64,000 bases of DNA from assembly GCA_003222245.1 (NCBI GenBank), contig QHVH01000036.1, forward strand, positions 45,294 to 109,293, in the 5' to 3' direction. Position numbers and translations under genes: made by a program. Source of the stretch: Blastocatellia bacterium AA13 (GTDB lineage: Bacteria; Acidobacteriota; Blastocatellia; UBA7656). Shown here piece after piece: positions 27,099-36,000 of the stretch. Each line of letters starts with the position of its first letter. Within the stretch, counting starts at the first letter, position 1. Below the pieces are notes generated by a model. It was not told the DNA's origin, searched no databases, and was given only the letters and a program-made list of their open reading frames with translations.

Positions 27099-28640
27099 CT
27101 ATCCACTATAGGATTCGTCCTGATCGATTCGGCTTAATACCCAATCGAATTCTCCGCTTGTCACCTTCCCGCCGCAGAACTGGCAATTGCCGGCCATGTT
27201 GACGGCGAGCGGGGCCGCGCAATTCGGGCAATGGTCGTCGCGCTGTTCTATCTGCTTTGCACCTCTGGTCCGGATGAACGTCCAGTACTCCGTGAAGGCC
27301 CTGGGTTTGTTCGGCGAGCCGCAGACAACTCTTCCTGCCGCATCAACCGTGTAATCGATCTCAGCCGCCCAGATGCGAGCGGTCAGCGCGTCATAGAATG
27401 CATCCTGCTCGACCTTGACCCATTCGATCCTGTTGACCTGAATCTTATCGAGCACGTTGCGCAGTTGTTGGCGCTGGTACGCTTCGATCCAATAGCGATG
27501 CATCTGGAAAATATTGTCAGTCTCGAACGGACGCGCTTTCTCCCATTCGAGTGTTGTCCACGCCTGTGAAATCGAGTGGAAGATATAGTTGACGCGTTCG
27601 TTCATTCGATCCCATGAGAATCCGGGACTGGCGGCGATAAAAGCAGGCACGGTTTCCTGAAAGTTGGGCTGATATACGGTCGGGAGATCGGTCCCCGTCT
27701 CTTCGGTCTCTTGCGTGAGCTGCGGCCCGCGTTCGTTTCTATCGAGGGTCACTGCTTCGGAGACAAACCAGTGAAATTGGCCGCAGCGGACGACCGAATT
27801 GCAATAGACGCATGCGCCGGTTTCATTGTGCTCCAACGGACCGCCGCATTTCGGACAGTGGATCGCGTCTATTTTACCTGGAGGCAGCGATACAAGACCC
27901 GCGTCGCGCCTGAACGTCCATTGCTCTTCCGCGTAGTAAGATCGCTGGCTTCCATGTTGGTCCGCTTCGGTGTAGTTGGACTCGAAAAAGACGGTGATTG
28001 CCGGTCCTTCAGCGGAGTTCCCGACATCAACGATTTTCGACGTGCCTATGACTACGCGGGTAACCGCCGACAAATCTGAAGCCGCGGAGCCCAACGACAA
28101 TAAATAATTCTGAGCCGCTTCATAGATGTATGGAGCGAGCACTTCGATTCTTCCGCTGCCGCGCGCTTCGTGAGCAGCGGCGTAGAGCTTGTTCGCGAAA
28201 TCGATAAAGAGCATCGTCGAAAAATTCGGATCGGCTCTTTTCAGCGCCTCAAGCTCGAGATCCATGTTGTTGCCGGTTAGAGGATTGTATGGAGCAGGCG
28301 TGGTCTTGTTCTTGGCGGCGCGGGCGACCACGACAAGCACGAATAGGACAAAGACGATGATGAAAATAAAGACGATTGCCCCGATGGCTGCTGAGCCTCC
28401 GGAGCCGGAAGAAGAGCCGCTTGAAAAGCCGCTCGAGGAGGTTCCCGAACTGACTGATCCGCTGGAGGCGCCCGAACTGGGGCTGCTGCTGGAACTGCTG
28501 CTGCCGCGGCTCGAGCTGCTGCTTGAATGAGTTTGACCGCCGCCGGGCCGCCCGTTCGCGGCGACGGCGAGATAAAGCGCTAAGCCGATGGCGAATATTA
28601 TGACAAGAGATGACCGTTTTGCTTCTAGCCTATTAATCAT
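27099..28640 (-). CDS. Tim44-like membrane protein with two zinc ribbons
   Basis: 513 residues from the ATG at 28640 (CGGAG upstream); a longer frame runs into low-complexity DNA and is rejected. N-terminal hydrophobic helix, a Ser/Gly-rich linker of about 45 residues, and a second transmembrane helix near 85-110. Then come two similar halves. Each has a Tim44-like alpha/beta domain (NFSTMLFIDFANKLYAAAHEA; NERVNYIFHSISQAWTTLEW) and each closes with a zinc ribbon: CPKCGGPLEHNETGACVYCN near 290 and CPNCAAPLAVNMAGNCQFCG near 475. The role is unknown; Tim44-like bacterial proteins are thought to be membrane-associated adaptors. The duplication of domain plus ribbon is clear. Confidence 0.82.
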   Translation of the reverse strand: MINRLEAKRSSLVIIFAIGLALYLAVAANGRPGGGQTHSSSSSSRGSSSSSSSPSSGASSGSVSSGTSSSGFSSGSSSGSGGSAAIGAIVFIFIIVFVLFVLVVVARAAKNKTTPAPYNPLTGNNMDLELEALKRADPNFSTMLFIDFANKLYAAAHEARGSGRIEVLAPYIYEAAQNYLLSLGSAASDLSAVTRVVIGTSKIVDVGNSAEGPAITVFFESNYTEADQHGSQRSYYAEEQWTFRRDAGLVSLPPGKIDAIHCPKCGGPLEHNETGACVYCNSVVRCGQFHWFVSEAVTLDRNERGPQLTQETEETGTDLPTVYQPNFQETVPAFIAASPGFSWDRMNERVNYIFHSISQAWTTLEWEKARPFETDNIFQMHRYWIEAYQRQQLRNVLDKIQVNRIEWVKVEQDAFYDALTARIWAAEIDYTVDAAGRVVCGSPNKPRAFTEYWTFIRTRGAKQIEQRDDHCPNCAAPLAVNMAGNCQFCGGKVTSGEFDWVLSRIDQDESYSG

Positions 28641-28740
28641 GTTTGATAACTCCGAAGATTTAACCTGACCCACGCGCGCGGAAATTCGACTGATACTGGA
28701 GTGACGACTCAGGTCTTTCGGTATCGTAACACTGAAGGGG

Positions 28741-29110
28741 GTGGGTGTCAGGGGCAGGGACACGCTCGCCCCACGCTCGCCCGTTTCCACGCACCGCGCA
28801 CTCGACACATCTGCACGCGGCTCACCCCGCACGCGACTCACCTGCACGCGACTCACCTGCGACTCACCTGCGACTCACCCTCGCGCTCTTAACCCGCCTC
28901 AGCCGTGCTCGATCCGCCCACCAGCGCTCGACCCAGATCCCAAGCGATCGATCCATGCTCGCCCGTTTCCACGCATCGCGCACTCGACCCACCGCACGCG
29001 CCCGACCCAACGTTCAGGCGCTCAACCATCCCCCGCGCACTTGTTCCGCCCCCGCCCTCGGCCCACCCGCACCCGCTCCACCCATCTCTCCACCGCCCAA
29101 GATCCACACC
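28741..29110. repeat. Strongly C-rich low-complexity tract with internal repeats
   Basis: The + strand is C-rich and G-poor over about 370 bases. Tandem GACTCACCTGC units lie at 28827-28880. A 33-bp near-identical direct repeat (CTCGCCCGTTTCCACGCA followed by a CGCGCACTCGAC-like end) occurs near 28776 and near 28954. The open frames here are side effects of the low stop frequency and read as Pro/Thr/Arg/His repeats. Confidence 0.75.
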
Positions 29111-29141
29111 TTCCTCCCTTCCCAAAACTCAAAGAGAATTC

Positions 29142-29172
29142 AATTGACAAAATAATTTGTCAATTATATACT
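29142..29172 (+). promoter_or_regulatory. Strong promoter with overlapping 10-bp palindromic operator
   Basis: TTGACA at 29144-29149, 17-nt spacer, TATACT at 29167-29172. Lying across the -35 box and most of the spacer is a perfect inverted repeat AATTGACAAA/TTTGTCAATT with a 4-nt centre (29142-29165). This is the expected layout for autorepression by the ArsR-type regulator encoded 78 nt downstream. Confidence 0.8.
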
Positions 29173-29249
29173 GCGGCCCGTTCTGATGGTCACGTGAGCC
29201 GCAAAAGTCCGATGGCGCTGTCTGATAATTCGACTACGGACGATTTTTG

Positions 29250-29924
29250 ATGGAGCATATTGCCGAAACAAGAGGGGTCGATGTGCTGGCGGCGCCGGAG
29301 CGAGTTGCGGCGCTGCTGCCGCCTATTCGAAGGCGCTTGCTCGAAAATCTCCGCGAGCCTGATTCCGCATCCGGCCTGGCGCGACGGCTTGGCATCCCTC
29401 GTCAGAAAATCAACTATCACCTGCGCGAACTCGAGCGCACCGGTTTTGTCGAGCTCGCTGAAGAGCGACAACGTCGCGGCTGCATCGAGCGCTTTGTTAG
29501 AGTCACCGCGCGCGCTTTTGTGGTCAGTCACGATTTTCTTGAGGGGCTCGCGGCCGATCCCGCAAACGTCGAGGATCAGCTTTCCAGCGCTTACCTCATA
29601 GCGAATTCGGCCCGCACGATACGCGACGTAGCTCTATTGCGAGACCGCGCGGCAAACGCGGGACAGAAACTGGCGACCCTTTCGATCGAAACCGAAGCCG
29701 CGTTCGCGTCGCCGGCTGAATTCAGGGCATTCTCTGAGGAACTGGCAGGCCAGATCGCAAGGCTCGCAACGAAGTACAACAAGACCGGAGCGACTGCCCG
29801 GCGATTTCGGCTCTTTGCCGGAGTTCATCCCATAATCACGAAGTCCGAATCGCAAGCTCGCAGTGAAGAACCCATCCAAAAAAAAGAATCCAGGAGAAGG
29901 AGAAGGAGTCATGGAAAGCGATAA
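29250..29924 (+). CDS. ArsR-family winged-helix regulator
   Basis: 224 residues from the ATG at 29250. Winged-helix DNA-binding domain near residues 20-95: PIRRRLLENLREPDSASGLARRLGIPRQKINYHLRELERTG, then a wing and FVRVTARAF. The rest is helical, possibly the dimer or ligand part; the end is Lys/Arg-rich. No metal-binding cysteines, so it belongs to the group of ArsR repressors paired with AHSA1/SRPBCC proteins rather than to metal sensors. Its 3' end overlaps the start of the AHSA1 gene by 14 nt. The palindrome at 29142-29165 is the predicted operator. Confidence 0.85.
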   Translation: MEHIAETRGVDVLAAPERVAALLPPIRRRLLENLREPDSASGLARRLGIPRQKINYHLRELERTGFVELAEERQRRGCIERFVRVTARAFVVSHDFLEGLAADPANVEDQLSSAYLIANSARTIRDVALLRDRAANAGQKLATLSIETEAAFASPAEFRAFSEELAGQIARLATKYNKTGATARRFRLFAGVHPIITKSESQARSEEPIQKKESRRRRRSHGKR

Positions 29925-30765
29925 GCCAGAGACCAGAAGTCATTCACATGAAATCGAGATTGATGCGCCAATCGAGCACGTCTGGAAGGCAATTACGGAT
30001 GCCGAGGAGCTAGTCCGGTGGTTTTCGGAAGAGGCGAAAGTCACTCCCGGCGTAGGCGGGACCTTCTGGATTTCATGGGGAGAAGGGCAGGAGGGCCTGA
30101 ACCGAATCGAGATCTGGGAGCCGGAACAGCGGCTGCGCCTCGAGAAAATGCCGCCGCAAAGCGATGAGGGTCCGGACTCGGCCAAAGCAGCGCTGATAGC
30201 TCCGATGGCTCAGGAATACACGCTCACGAGCCGCGGCGGCAAAACCGTGCTTAGACTCATTCACTCCAACATACCCAACTCGCCCGAGTGGGATGGCTTC
30301 TACGACGGAACCAATAAAGGCTGGGATATGTTCTTTCTCGGACTTCGTCACTATCTCACCAAACACTATGGCCGGCCCAGGAAGAACATTCTCGTGATGC
30401 AGCCGGCGTTGTTCGAGTTCAAGAAAGCGTGGGACAAGTTGTTCGAGGGCGGCTTCAGCGCGCTATCGAACCTCACCTCCGGAGACCGCTACAGCTTTGC
30501 CACCTCTGCTGGAGATCAGTTGAGCGGCGAGGTCGTGTCGGTCTTTCCACCAAAGACCCTCTGCGCGACTGTCGAGAACATCAACGATTCGTTTCTGACC
30601 GTCGCATTCGAAGAGATGGCCGGCAAGACTTATCTCTATCTCACGTTGGCAACGTTCGGCTTGAACGATCAGGAGTTCGAGTCGCTGCGCGATCGCTGGA
30701 CGACGTGGCTAAAGCAGATTTATCCCTTCGACCCAACTGAAGCGGGCCCCAAATCGGTGTGCTAG
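29911..30765 (+). CDS. AHSA1/SRPBCC protein, two START-like domains
   Basis: 284 residues from the ATG at 29911, with AAGGAGT before it, inside the end of the ArsR gene. The first domain (10-160) is a typical AHSA1 fold: EIDAPIEHVWKAITDAEELVRWF, GGTFWISWGEG, IEIWEPEQRLRL, and GWDMFFLGLRHYL. The second (about 170-280) is a shorter related domain with SGEVVSVFPPKTLCATVENINDSFL. ArsR-AHSA1 pairs are common; the AHSA1 partner is thought to bind a hydrophobic ligand. Cytoplasmic. Confidence 0.85.
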   Translation: MESDKPETRSHSHEIEIDAPIEHVWKAITDAEELVRWFSEEAKVTPGVGGTFWISWGEGQEGLNRIEIWEPEQRLRLEKMPPQSDEGPDSAKAALIAPMAQEYTLTSRGGKTVLRLIHSNIPNSPEWDGFYDGTNKGWDMFFLGLRHYLTKHYGRPRKNILVMQPALFEFKKAWDKLFEGGFSALSNLTSGDRYSFATSAGDQLSGEVVSVFPPKTLCATVENINDSFLTVAFEEMAGKTYLYLTLATFGLNDQEFESLRDRWTTWLKQIYPFDPTEAGPKSVC

Positions 30766-30802
30766 TCGCCGCAATTACCGAATTGAAAAAAAGGAGAGAA
30801 CG

Positions 30803-31402
30803 ATGAAACGCAACGCGCTGATTGTAGCCTTCGCGATGTTGACCCTATTTACGGTCGGGGCCTACGGGCAGGAGAAAGACCCCGAGCTTTCGAAGAAGAT
30901 CGCGCTTTCTTATGAGCTTCAAAAACCCGGTCCAGAACATAAACGGCTCGAATCGATGGCCGGTACGTGGGATGCGGAAATAAGAGTGTGGACCGCACCG
31001 GGCGCAAAGCCGCTGACGTTCAAGGGACGATCGGAAAATCGAATCATACTCGGCGGTAGATTCCTGCTGAGCGAAGGCAAGAGCAGTGGGGCGGGAATGA
31101 CGGTCGAAACGCTCAATATCATAGGATTCGATCGTCGTCACAAGAAATTCACTTCGATTTCATTCGATACGATGGGCACTTATTACGTTAGCGCCGCCGG
31201 TCCGTTCGACGAGGCGAGGAAAGCCGTAGTGATGTACGGGGAAGATGTCGACCCTCAGCTTGGAACGCAAAAGTACGACTTCATCACTCGCATCATCAGT
31301 CCTGATCAATACATAACCGAGGTCGTATTCAAGGATCCCGCTCACACACGAGGCCAGGGCGATTTCAAAGCGGTCGAGGTAATTCACACGCGAGTGAAGT
31401 GA
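30803..31402 (+). CDS. Exported DUF1579-family protein
   Basis: 199 residues. The ATG is preceded by AAAAAGGAGAGAACG. Signal peptide 1-22 (ending AYGQ). The DUF1579 pattern follows: HKRLESMAGTWDAEIRVW near residue 50, a beta-barrel-like series (NRIILGGRFLLSEGK, NIIGFDRRHKKFTSISFDTMGTYY), and VMYGEDVDPQLG. Function unknown; a lipid- or ligand-binding barrel in the periplasm is likely. It lies 37 nt after the AHSA1 gene and is probably the third gene of the same operon. Confidence 0.85.
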   Translation: MKRNALIVAFAMLTLFTVGAYGQEKDPELSKKIALSYELQKPGPEHKRLESMAGTWDAEIRVWTAPGAKPLTFKGRSENRIILGGRFLLSEGKSSGAGMTVETLNIIGFDRRHKKFTSISFDTMGTYYVSAAGPFDEARKAVVMYGEDVDPQLGTQKYDFITRIISPDQYITEVVFKDPAHTRGQGDFKAVEVIHTRVK

Positions 31403-31513
31403 TCCTCGGCGCGGCCTCTTCCGAGACGAGATCCTCGATGTACTTACTGTTGCGTGCGGGTCGGATTCGATTGGAACAACCGGAATAAAGAAGCGACCCC
31501 AAAGCGAACCATG

Positions 31514-32059
31514 CTAGGCATCGCGCAAGGAGTCGACGAGTCCTTCAAAGGCGTTTCTTCGCATTGAAATTGCGTCTTTTTCCTGGGGCGACATCTCGGC
31601 GAAAGTGCGAGAGTCGCCCGCTGGAATAAATATCTTATCCCATCCGAATCCGTTGCTTCCCCGAGGCGCGTCGGCGATGCGGCCGTCAATCTCACCCGAA
31701 AATAAGCGGAGAGTTCCATCGTGCGCGGCTACCATTGTTTTGGCTGTCGCGCTTCGATCGGGAAAGCCATCAAGCATCGCGCACATGCCTTCGGAACCGA
31801 CCGTCTCGTCAAACCAGCGGATCAGCGGGCCCGGCAGTCCTTTCCACGCGTGAATGAAAAGGCCGGTATCTTCGACGATGATCGGAACGTGATTCAGCTT
31901 CTCATACGCGAATCGGGCTTTCTCCGTTATCACTGCTTCGAGATCCAGAGACTGAGTCTCGGGCAGGTCAAGCTTCTTCTGGGCTATTCGTCTACCGAGA
32001 ATTCTCTCGGCCTCGAGGCGTTTGTCCCGCGAAGATGTCACGAAAATCCAGTCTTTCAT
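31514..32059 (-). CDS. RdgB/Ham1-type non-canonical purine NTP pyrophosphatase
   Basis: 181 residues from the ATG at 32059; the upstream extension lies inside the preceding gene. Ham1 motifs: FVTSSRDKRLEAERIL (the TSNxxKxxE loop), VEDTGLFIHAWKGLPG near residue 70, DGRIADAPRGSNGFGWDKIFIPAG near 130, and MSPQEKDAISMRRNAF. Hydrolyses ITP, dITP or XTP to the monophosphate in the cytoplasm. It begins 20 nt after the stop of the unknown 312-residue protein and so appears to be the last gene of the sigma-CHAT operon, an unusual place for it. Confidence 0.88.
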   Translation of the reverse strand: MKDWIFVTSSRDKRLEAERILGRRIAQKKLDLPETQSLDLEAVITEKARFAYEKLNHVPIIVEDTGLFIHAWKGLPGPLIRWFDETVGSEGMCAMLDGFPDRSATAKTMVAAHDGTLRLFSGEIDGRIADAPRGSNGFGWDKIFIPAGDSRTFAEMSPQEKDAISMRRNAFEGLVDSLRDA

Positions 32060-32079
32060 ACAAGCGCCTCTGGCTTTCC

Positions 32080-33018
32080 TTATTCGTGCCCGCGCGGGAA
32101 TTGTCGAGTCCGTCCGCAGATGCCGCCGGTGCACGGGTGGGAATCGCACAAATTATGTTCCATTCCCATTTTGGTTTTTATGAATTCGCCGAGCGTTATT
32201 ATAGGGTAAGCAGGATCGGCTGCGTCAAAAAGTGAAAATCTGTCCGAGGTCTCGATATCAAGAGCCTCATAGTTGAGACGGAAGTCGGTAGGCTCGGCGG
32301 CATTCACATGCTCGACGTGCTGCTCACAGCCTCCGGTTGTGTTCGTTATCTTAATTTCGTACCGATCTCCCTCTTCTATAGTTCCGGTTTCGAAAAACGG
32401 CGTCCTGTCGTCATCCGCGTAGAACTTGATCGATCCTTTGGCGCCCGATGACGTCTTGACAAAAATGTCGGCGCCGAGCGCCAACGCGATCTTGCCTATC
32501 TGATGCTGTCCGTTGCCCCTTTTCGCATCGAATAGCATTGTGCTCAATTTGTATCCGAAGAAGAGACCGCTGTTGATGTGGAACCTCGGCGAAAGTGCGT
32601 CAGGTATCTTCGGGAGGATGTCGTCGTGAAAAACCGGCCCTTCGAGATCCAGAGCGTACTCGACGAAGCTGCAGCGTTTGCCGTCGGGCGTATAGTAGGA
32701 CGGCGAAGGCGCGTAGACATAGACGCCTTCTTCAACCGGGTTCTCTACAACTATCCTGATATCGCTTGCATTGTCCGGCACACCGGAAATTCCGCGATCG
32801 GCCTCGCCCTTCTTGCTCACGCCCAGATCAAGCGCGTGATCCGGCAGTCTATTATTCACGGCCACGGAGCATCCTCGATCGCTGTCGAAACAATAGAGCA
32901 TGATGCCGTCGAAATATATCGTCGCTGCCGGGGGCCCGCCGGGATAGGTTGATTTGGTCTTGTAGGTAGGAAAGGCTCCTTCGACTCCACTGCTTGAGTG
33001 TTCGGTTGTGCGCGACAT
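32080..33018 (-). CDS. Unknown protein encoded with the sigma-CHAT operon (module B)
   Basis: 312 residues from the ATG at 33018, preceded by GAGGAGGATCTAATA; a longer frame overlaps the CHAT gene and is rejected. No signal peptide. Beta-rich with ATIYFDGIMLYCFDSDRG near 30, a CSFVEYALDLEGPVFHDD segment near 115, and ALGADIFVKTSSGAKGSIKFYADDD near 200. The last 25 residues hold clustered Cys/His (CDSHPCTGGICGRTRQF), perhaps a metal site or a modified tail. I do not recognise the family. The 13-nt gap to the CHAT gene and the strong ribosome site suggest a stoichiometric partner or substrate of the protease. Confidence 0.75.
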   Translation of the reverse strand: MSRTTEHSSSGVEGAFPTYKTKSTYPGGPPAATIYFDGIMLYCFDSDRGCSVAVNNRLPDHALDLGVSKKGEADRGISGVPDNASDIRIVVENPVEEGVYVYAPSPSYYTPDGKRCSFVEYALDLEGPVFHDDILPKIPDALSPRFHINSGLFFGYKLSTMLFDAKRGNGQHQIGKIALALGADIFVKTSSGAKGSIKFYADDDRTPFFETGTIEEGDRYEIKITNTTGGCEQHVEHVNAAEPTDFRLNYEALDIETSDRFSLFDAADPAYPIITLGEFIKTKMGMEHNLCDSHPCTGGICGRTRQFPRGHE

Positions 33019-33031
33019 TATTAGATCCTCC

Positions 33032-36000
33032 TCAAAAATGTGTATAACCGCCGATGGCGACAAACGCCGCCCAATTATGCGGGCTCCTGATTTCAGGGAC
33101 TGTCTGGTTAAGAGCATCGAGCTGCGCCTGACGCAAAGCTCGGATGTCGTCCATTCGATCGAGCTTCCGCCGTTTATGAAAATCGATCATAAGCTCGGAT
33201 GTCGGCTGGGAATCGACCGGCCACAAGGTCGCGAGCGCAAGAGCGCCTGACTTAATGAACGGACGCGCCATTCCGATCGCGCCTTCGCCTCCATAGCTGC
33301 GATCCATGGCGGTGCCGCATGCCGAAAGGACCACCAGCCGAAGCCGAGTCAACGGCATCCGATACACATCTTCCGCAAGCAGAACGCCGCTCGAATCTCC
33401 CGTCGGTTCTGAATCGTCTCTTGATAGAAGTAGTATAGAGAGCAGCGGCGAATGCATATTCACAACATAATGTCCGGCGAAGTGGATTACTTCGGCGTCG
33501 CTCATTCGAGCCTTTACCGAACGCGGTCGGGCATCCGCGCCGATAAGCGTGACATTCGATCCGTACAGACTCGAGATTGATCGCACCTCTTTTTCGGCGG
33601 CCGGTAAATCAGGAAGGGATCCGAATCGGGTTTTATCGAACGCCGGGTTTCCGATTGCCAGCAGCTTCTCGTCGCGCACTTCCGTCTTTTCCGCGGCCCG
33701 CTCGGAACAGGCAAGCATCACGCTGGAGCTGGGCGACAAGGCGTATGCAAAATCCTCGACAAAATAACGGCCGGATTCGGGACAGACGAGCGCGCCGAAC
33801 GGAAGGGAATTGAGCAACCTGTCCGGCACGATGAAAACAGTCGCATTCGGATTCAGAAACGATCTCACGGGTTCTATCAGAAGCCTGTATAACGCCATGG
33901 CTTGCTTCGTAGTCTTGTCCTGATCGGTTCGGTCGGCGGCTGAAATTTCCTGTACAAAGGCGTGTACCTGATCGGCAAACTCATGACCGGACGTCTTCTG
34001 ATAAGCGCTCTGTATCGAAGAGTCTCGAGAGACAACCCACGCGATCACGCTCTCGCCCTCGTCGAGAACCGCGTACTGGAGTATCTCGGTGTTTTCAGGC
34101 AGCCGCTCCTGGATTTCGCGTAGGCTAAGCGGGCGGGCTAGCTTACCGGCTCGTAGATCGGGCTCATTGCGACCCGTGACAACTTCGCCGCCGCCCGCCA
34201 TGAGATCAAGCAGCGATCTTGCGTGCGACAACTCGGAGTATTCAAACGCCGCTTGTTTATCCGCGAGATGCCGATACGCAAAGTCGATCGCCAGGTTATA
34301 CGTGCCTTGGGCAAGCTCGAAATAACTGTTCCTGTCTTCTTCTTCGAGTATTTTCGAGCGATCCTGTTCCAGTACGGCGATCGCCGTTTCGATTTCGTGC
34401 TGTACGGCCGAGTCGTCCTTGATTCCGATCATCGCCTGAAGCTTTCCCTTATGCGCTTCGGCCAGATATAGATCGAGCTTTAGCCCGCGATGAAGCTCGA
34501 TTGCCTGATCGTAGTACTCGACAGCGCGATCGAAAGCGCCGGCTTCATAACTCACGTGCGCAAGCATCAACGTCGAGTTCGCGATTATGTTGTTTCGGGT
34601 GCGCTTGCCGCCGATCGATCCGGCTTCGGTAAGCGCGCGCTGTCCGCTCGCAATGGCTTCCTCGTAGCGGTGTAGCTTCTGGAAGATGACCGCCTGGATG
34701 GCATACGAGCGAGATCTCAGCAGCGGGGTTCCCGACTGAATGGCAAGCTCGTTTGACACACCTTGAAAAGGCAGCGCCATCGACGGCAAGTTGAGATCGC
34801 TGTAGCTCGAAGCTATGAGCTGGTAGAGCGGCCAGACGTCTCTGGGTTCGGGGAAAAAAGTCTCGGCGAGATCCAGCGCGCGAATCGCGCAGCCTATCGA
34901 TTTGTAATAAGCTCCTAGCTGATAGCTGACCGCGGCAGGCGTTTGAAGGCTCCGCAGGCGCCCGTTTATATCGCCTGTGCTTTCGAATATCTCCCCGGCC
35001 CGCGTCGCATTGTCAATGGCATTGGAAAACTCTCGCCTGGCCGTATCGGCGTCGCTCATTGAAAGAAGCGAATGAGCGAGAAGCGTTTTGTAGTCTCGCC
35101 GCGAGCTTAGCGCGATCAGCGGCTCGATTATCGAAAGCGCGCGGCTGACGTCGGTCAATCTCAGCAGGCACGCGGCGGTCCAGAAGCGAGCTCCGAGTGC
35201 TTCGCCTTCATCGCCCGCTTTCGTGAATCCCTGTTCCGCTTGTTCGTATAGCTCGGATGCTCTCTCGTATTCGGCGCCTGCGTAAGATTGAAATGCGGAT
35301 CTGAGTGAAGCTCTTGCTTGTGTGGCCAGTTCGCGTTGGCGCGGTGAGGTTCTGGAATAGAAGCGCTCCAGATCCAGGCTAAATCGGTCGCGGCACTTTT
35401 CAAACTCCAGCCTTCCCGCGCGCGAAATGAGATCGAGCTTCTCGGCGGCGATCGTCGTCTTGCCTTGTTCGGATGCCGCGAGATACTCATCAAGGAGGCG
35501 CTTCACGATCCGGTTGTCGACGCGATCCCGGTTGATGCGGAACGCGTCCCAGGCCGCCGAATCGTCGCCGCGTGACAAGGCCGCAACGAAATCTCCAAAG
35601 TCTTTTTCGACCTTTTGATTCGATCCGGTCTTCTTTTCATCGATCTCCGCGAGATGTCTTCGGGCTTCTTCGGCCCAACCCGATGTACTGTCCCGTTGAA
35701 GATAGGCTTGCCATTCTGTTCGAGCGTCCTCCCATAAATGCATGTATTCGTAATACAGCGCGCGATTGAAGCGTGCTTCCAGCAGGAACTCATCGAGCTT
35801 AACGGCCTTGTTCAAGTGATCGAGGCTTTCGGACATCTCCTGACCTCGAATCTCGGGAGACTCTTGTCGAGCATGTTCCATAAGCGCGGCGCCAAGATCG
35901 CTCTGAATCAACGCGTCGTTTGGATCCGCTTCCGCCGCGCTGCGCAGCCGCTCCACCGCCTCCCCAAATCTCTGCTCGGCCAGATAGACGCGGCCGAGCG

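Noticed and set aside
28745..29250. Open frames of 78-169 codons in the C-rich tract
   Set aside because: They read as Pro/Thr/Arg/His repeats caused by stop-codon scarcity in C-rich DNA; three frames are open at once.
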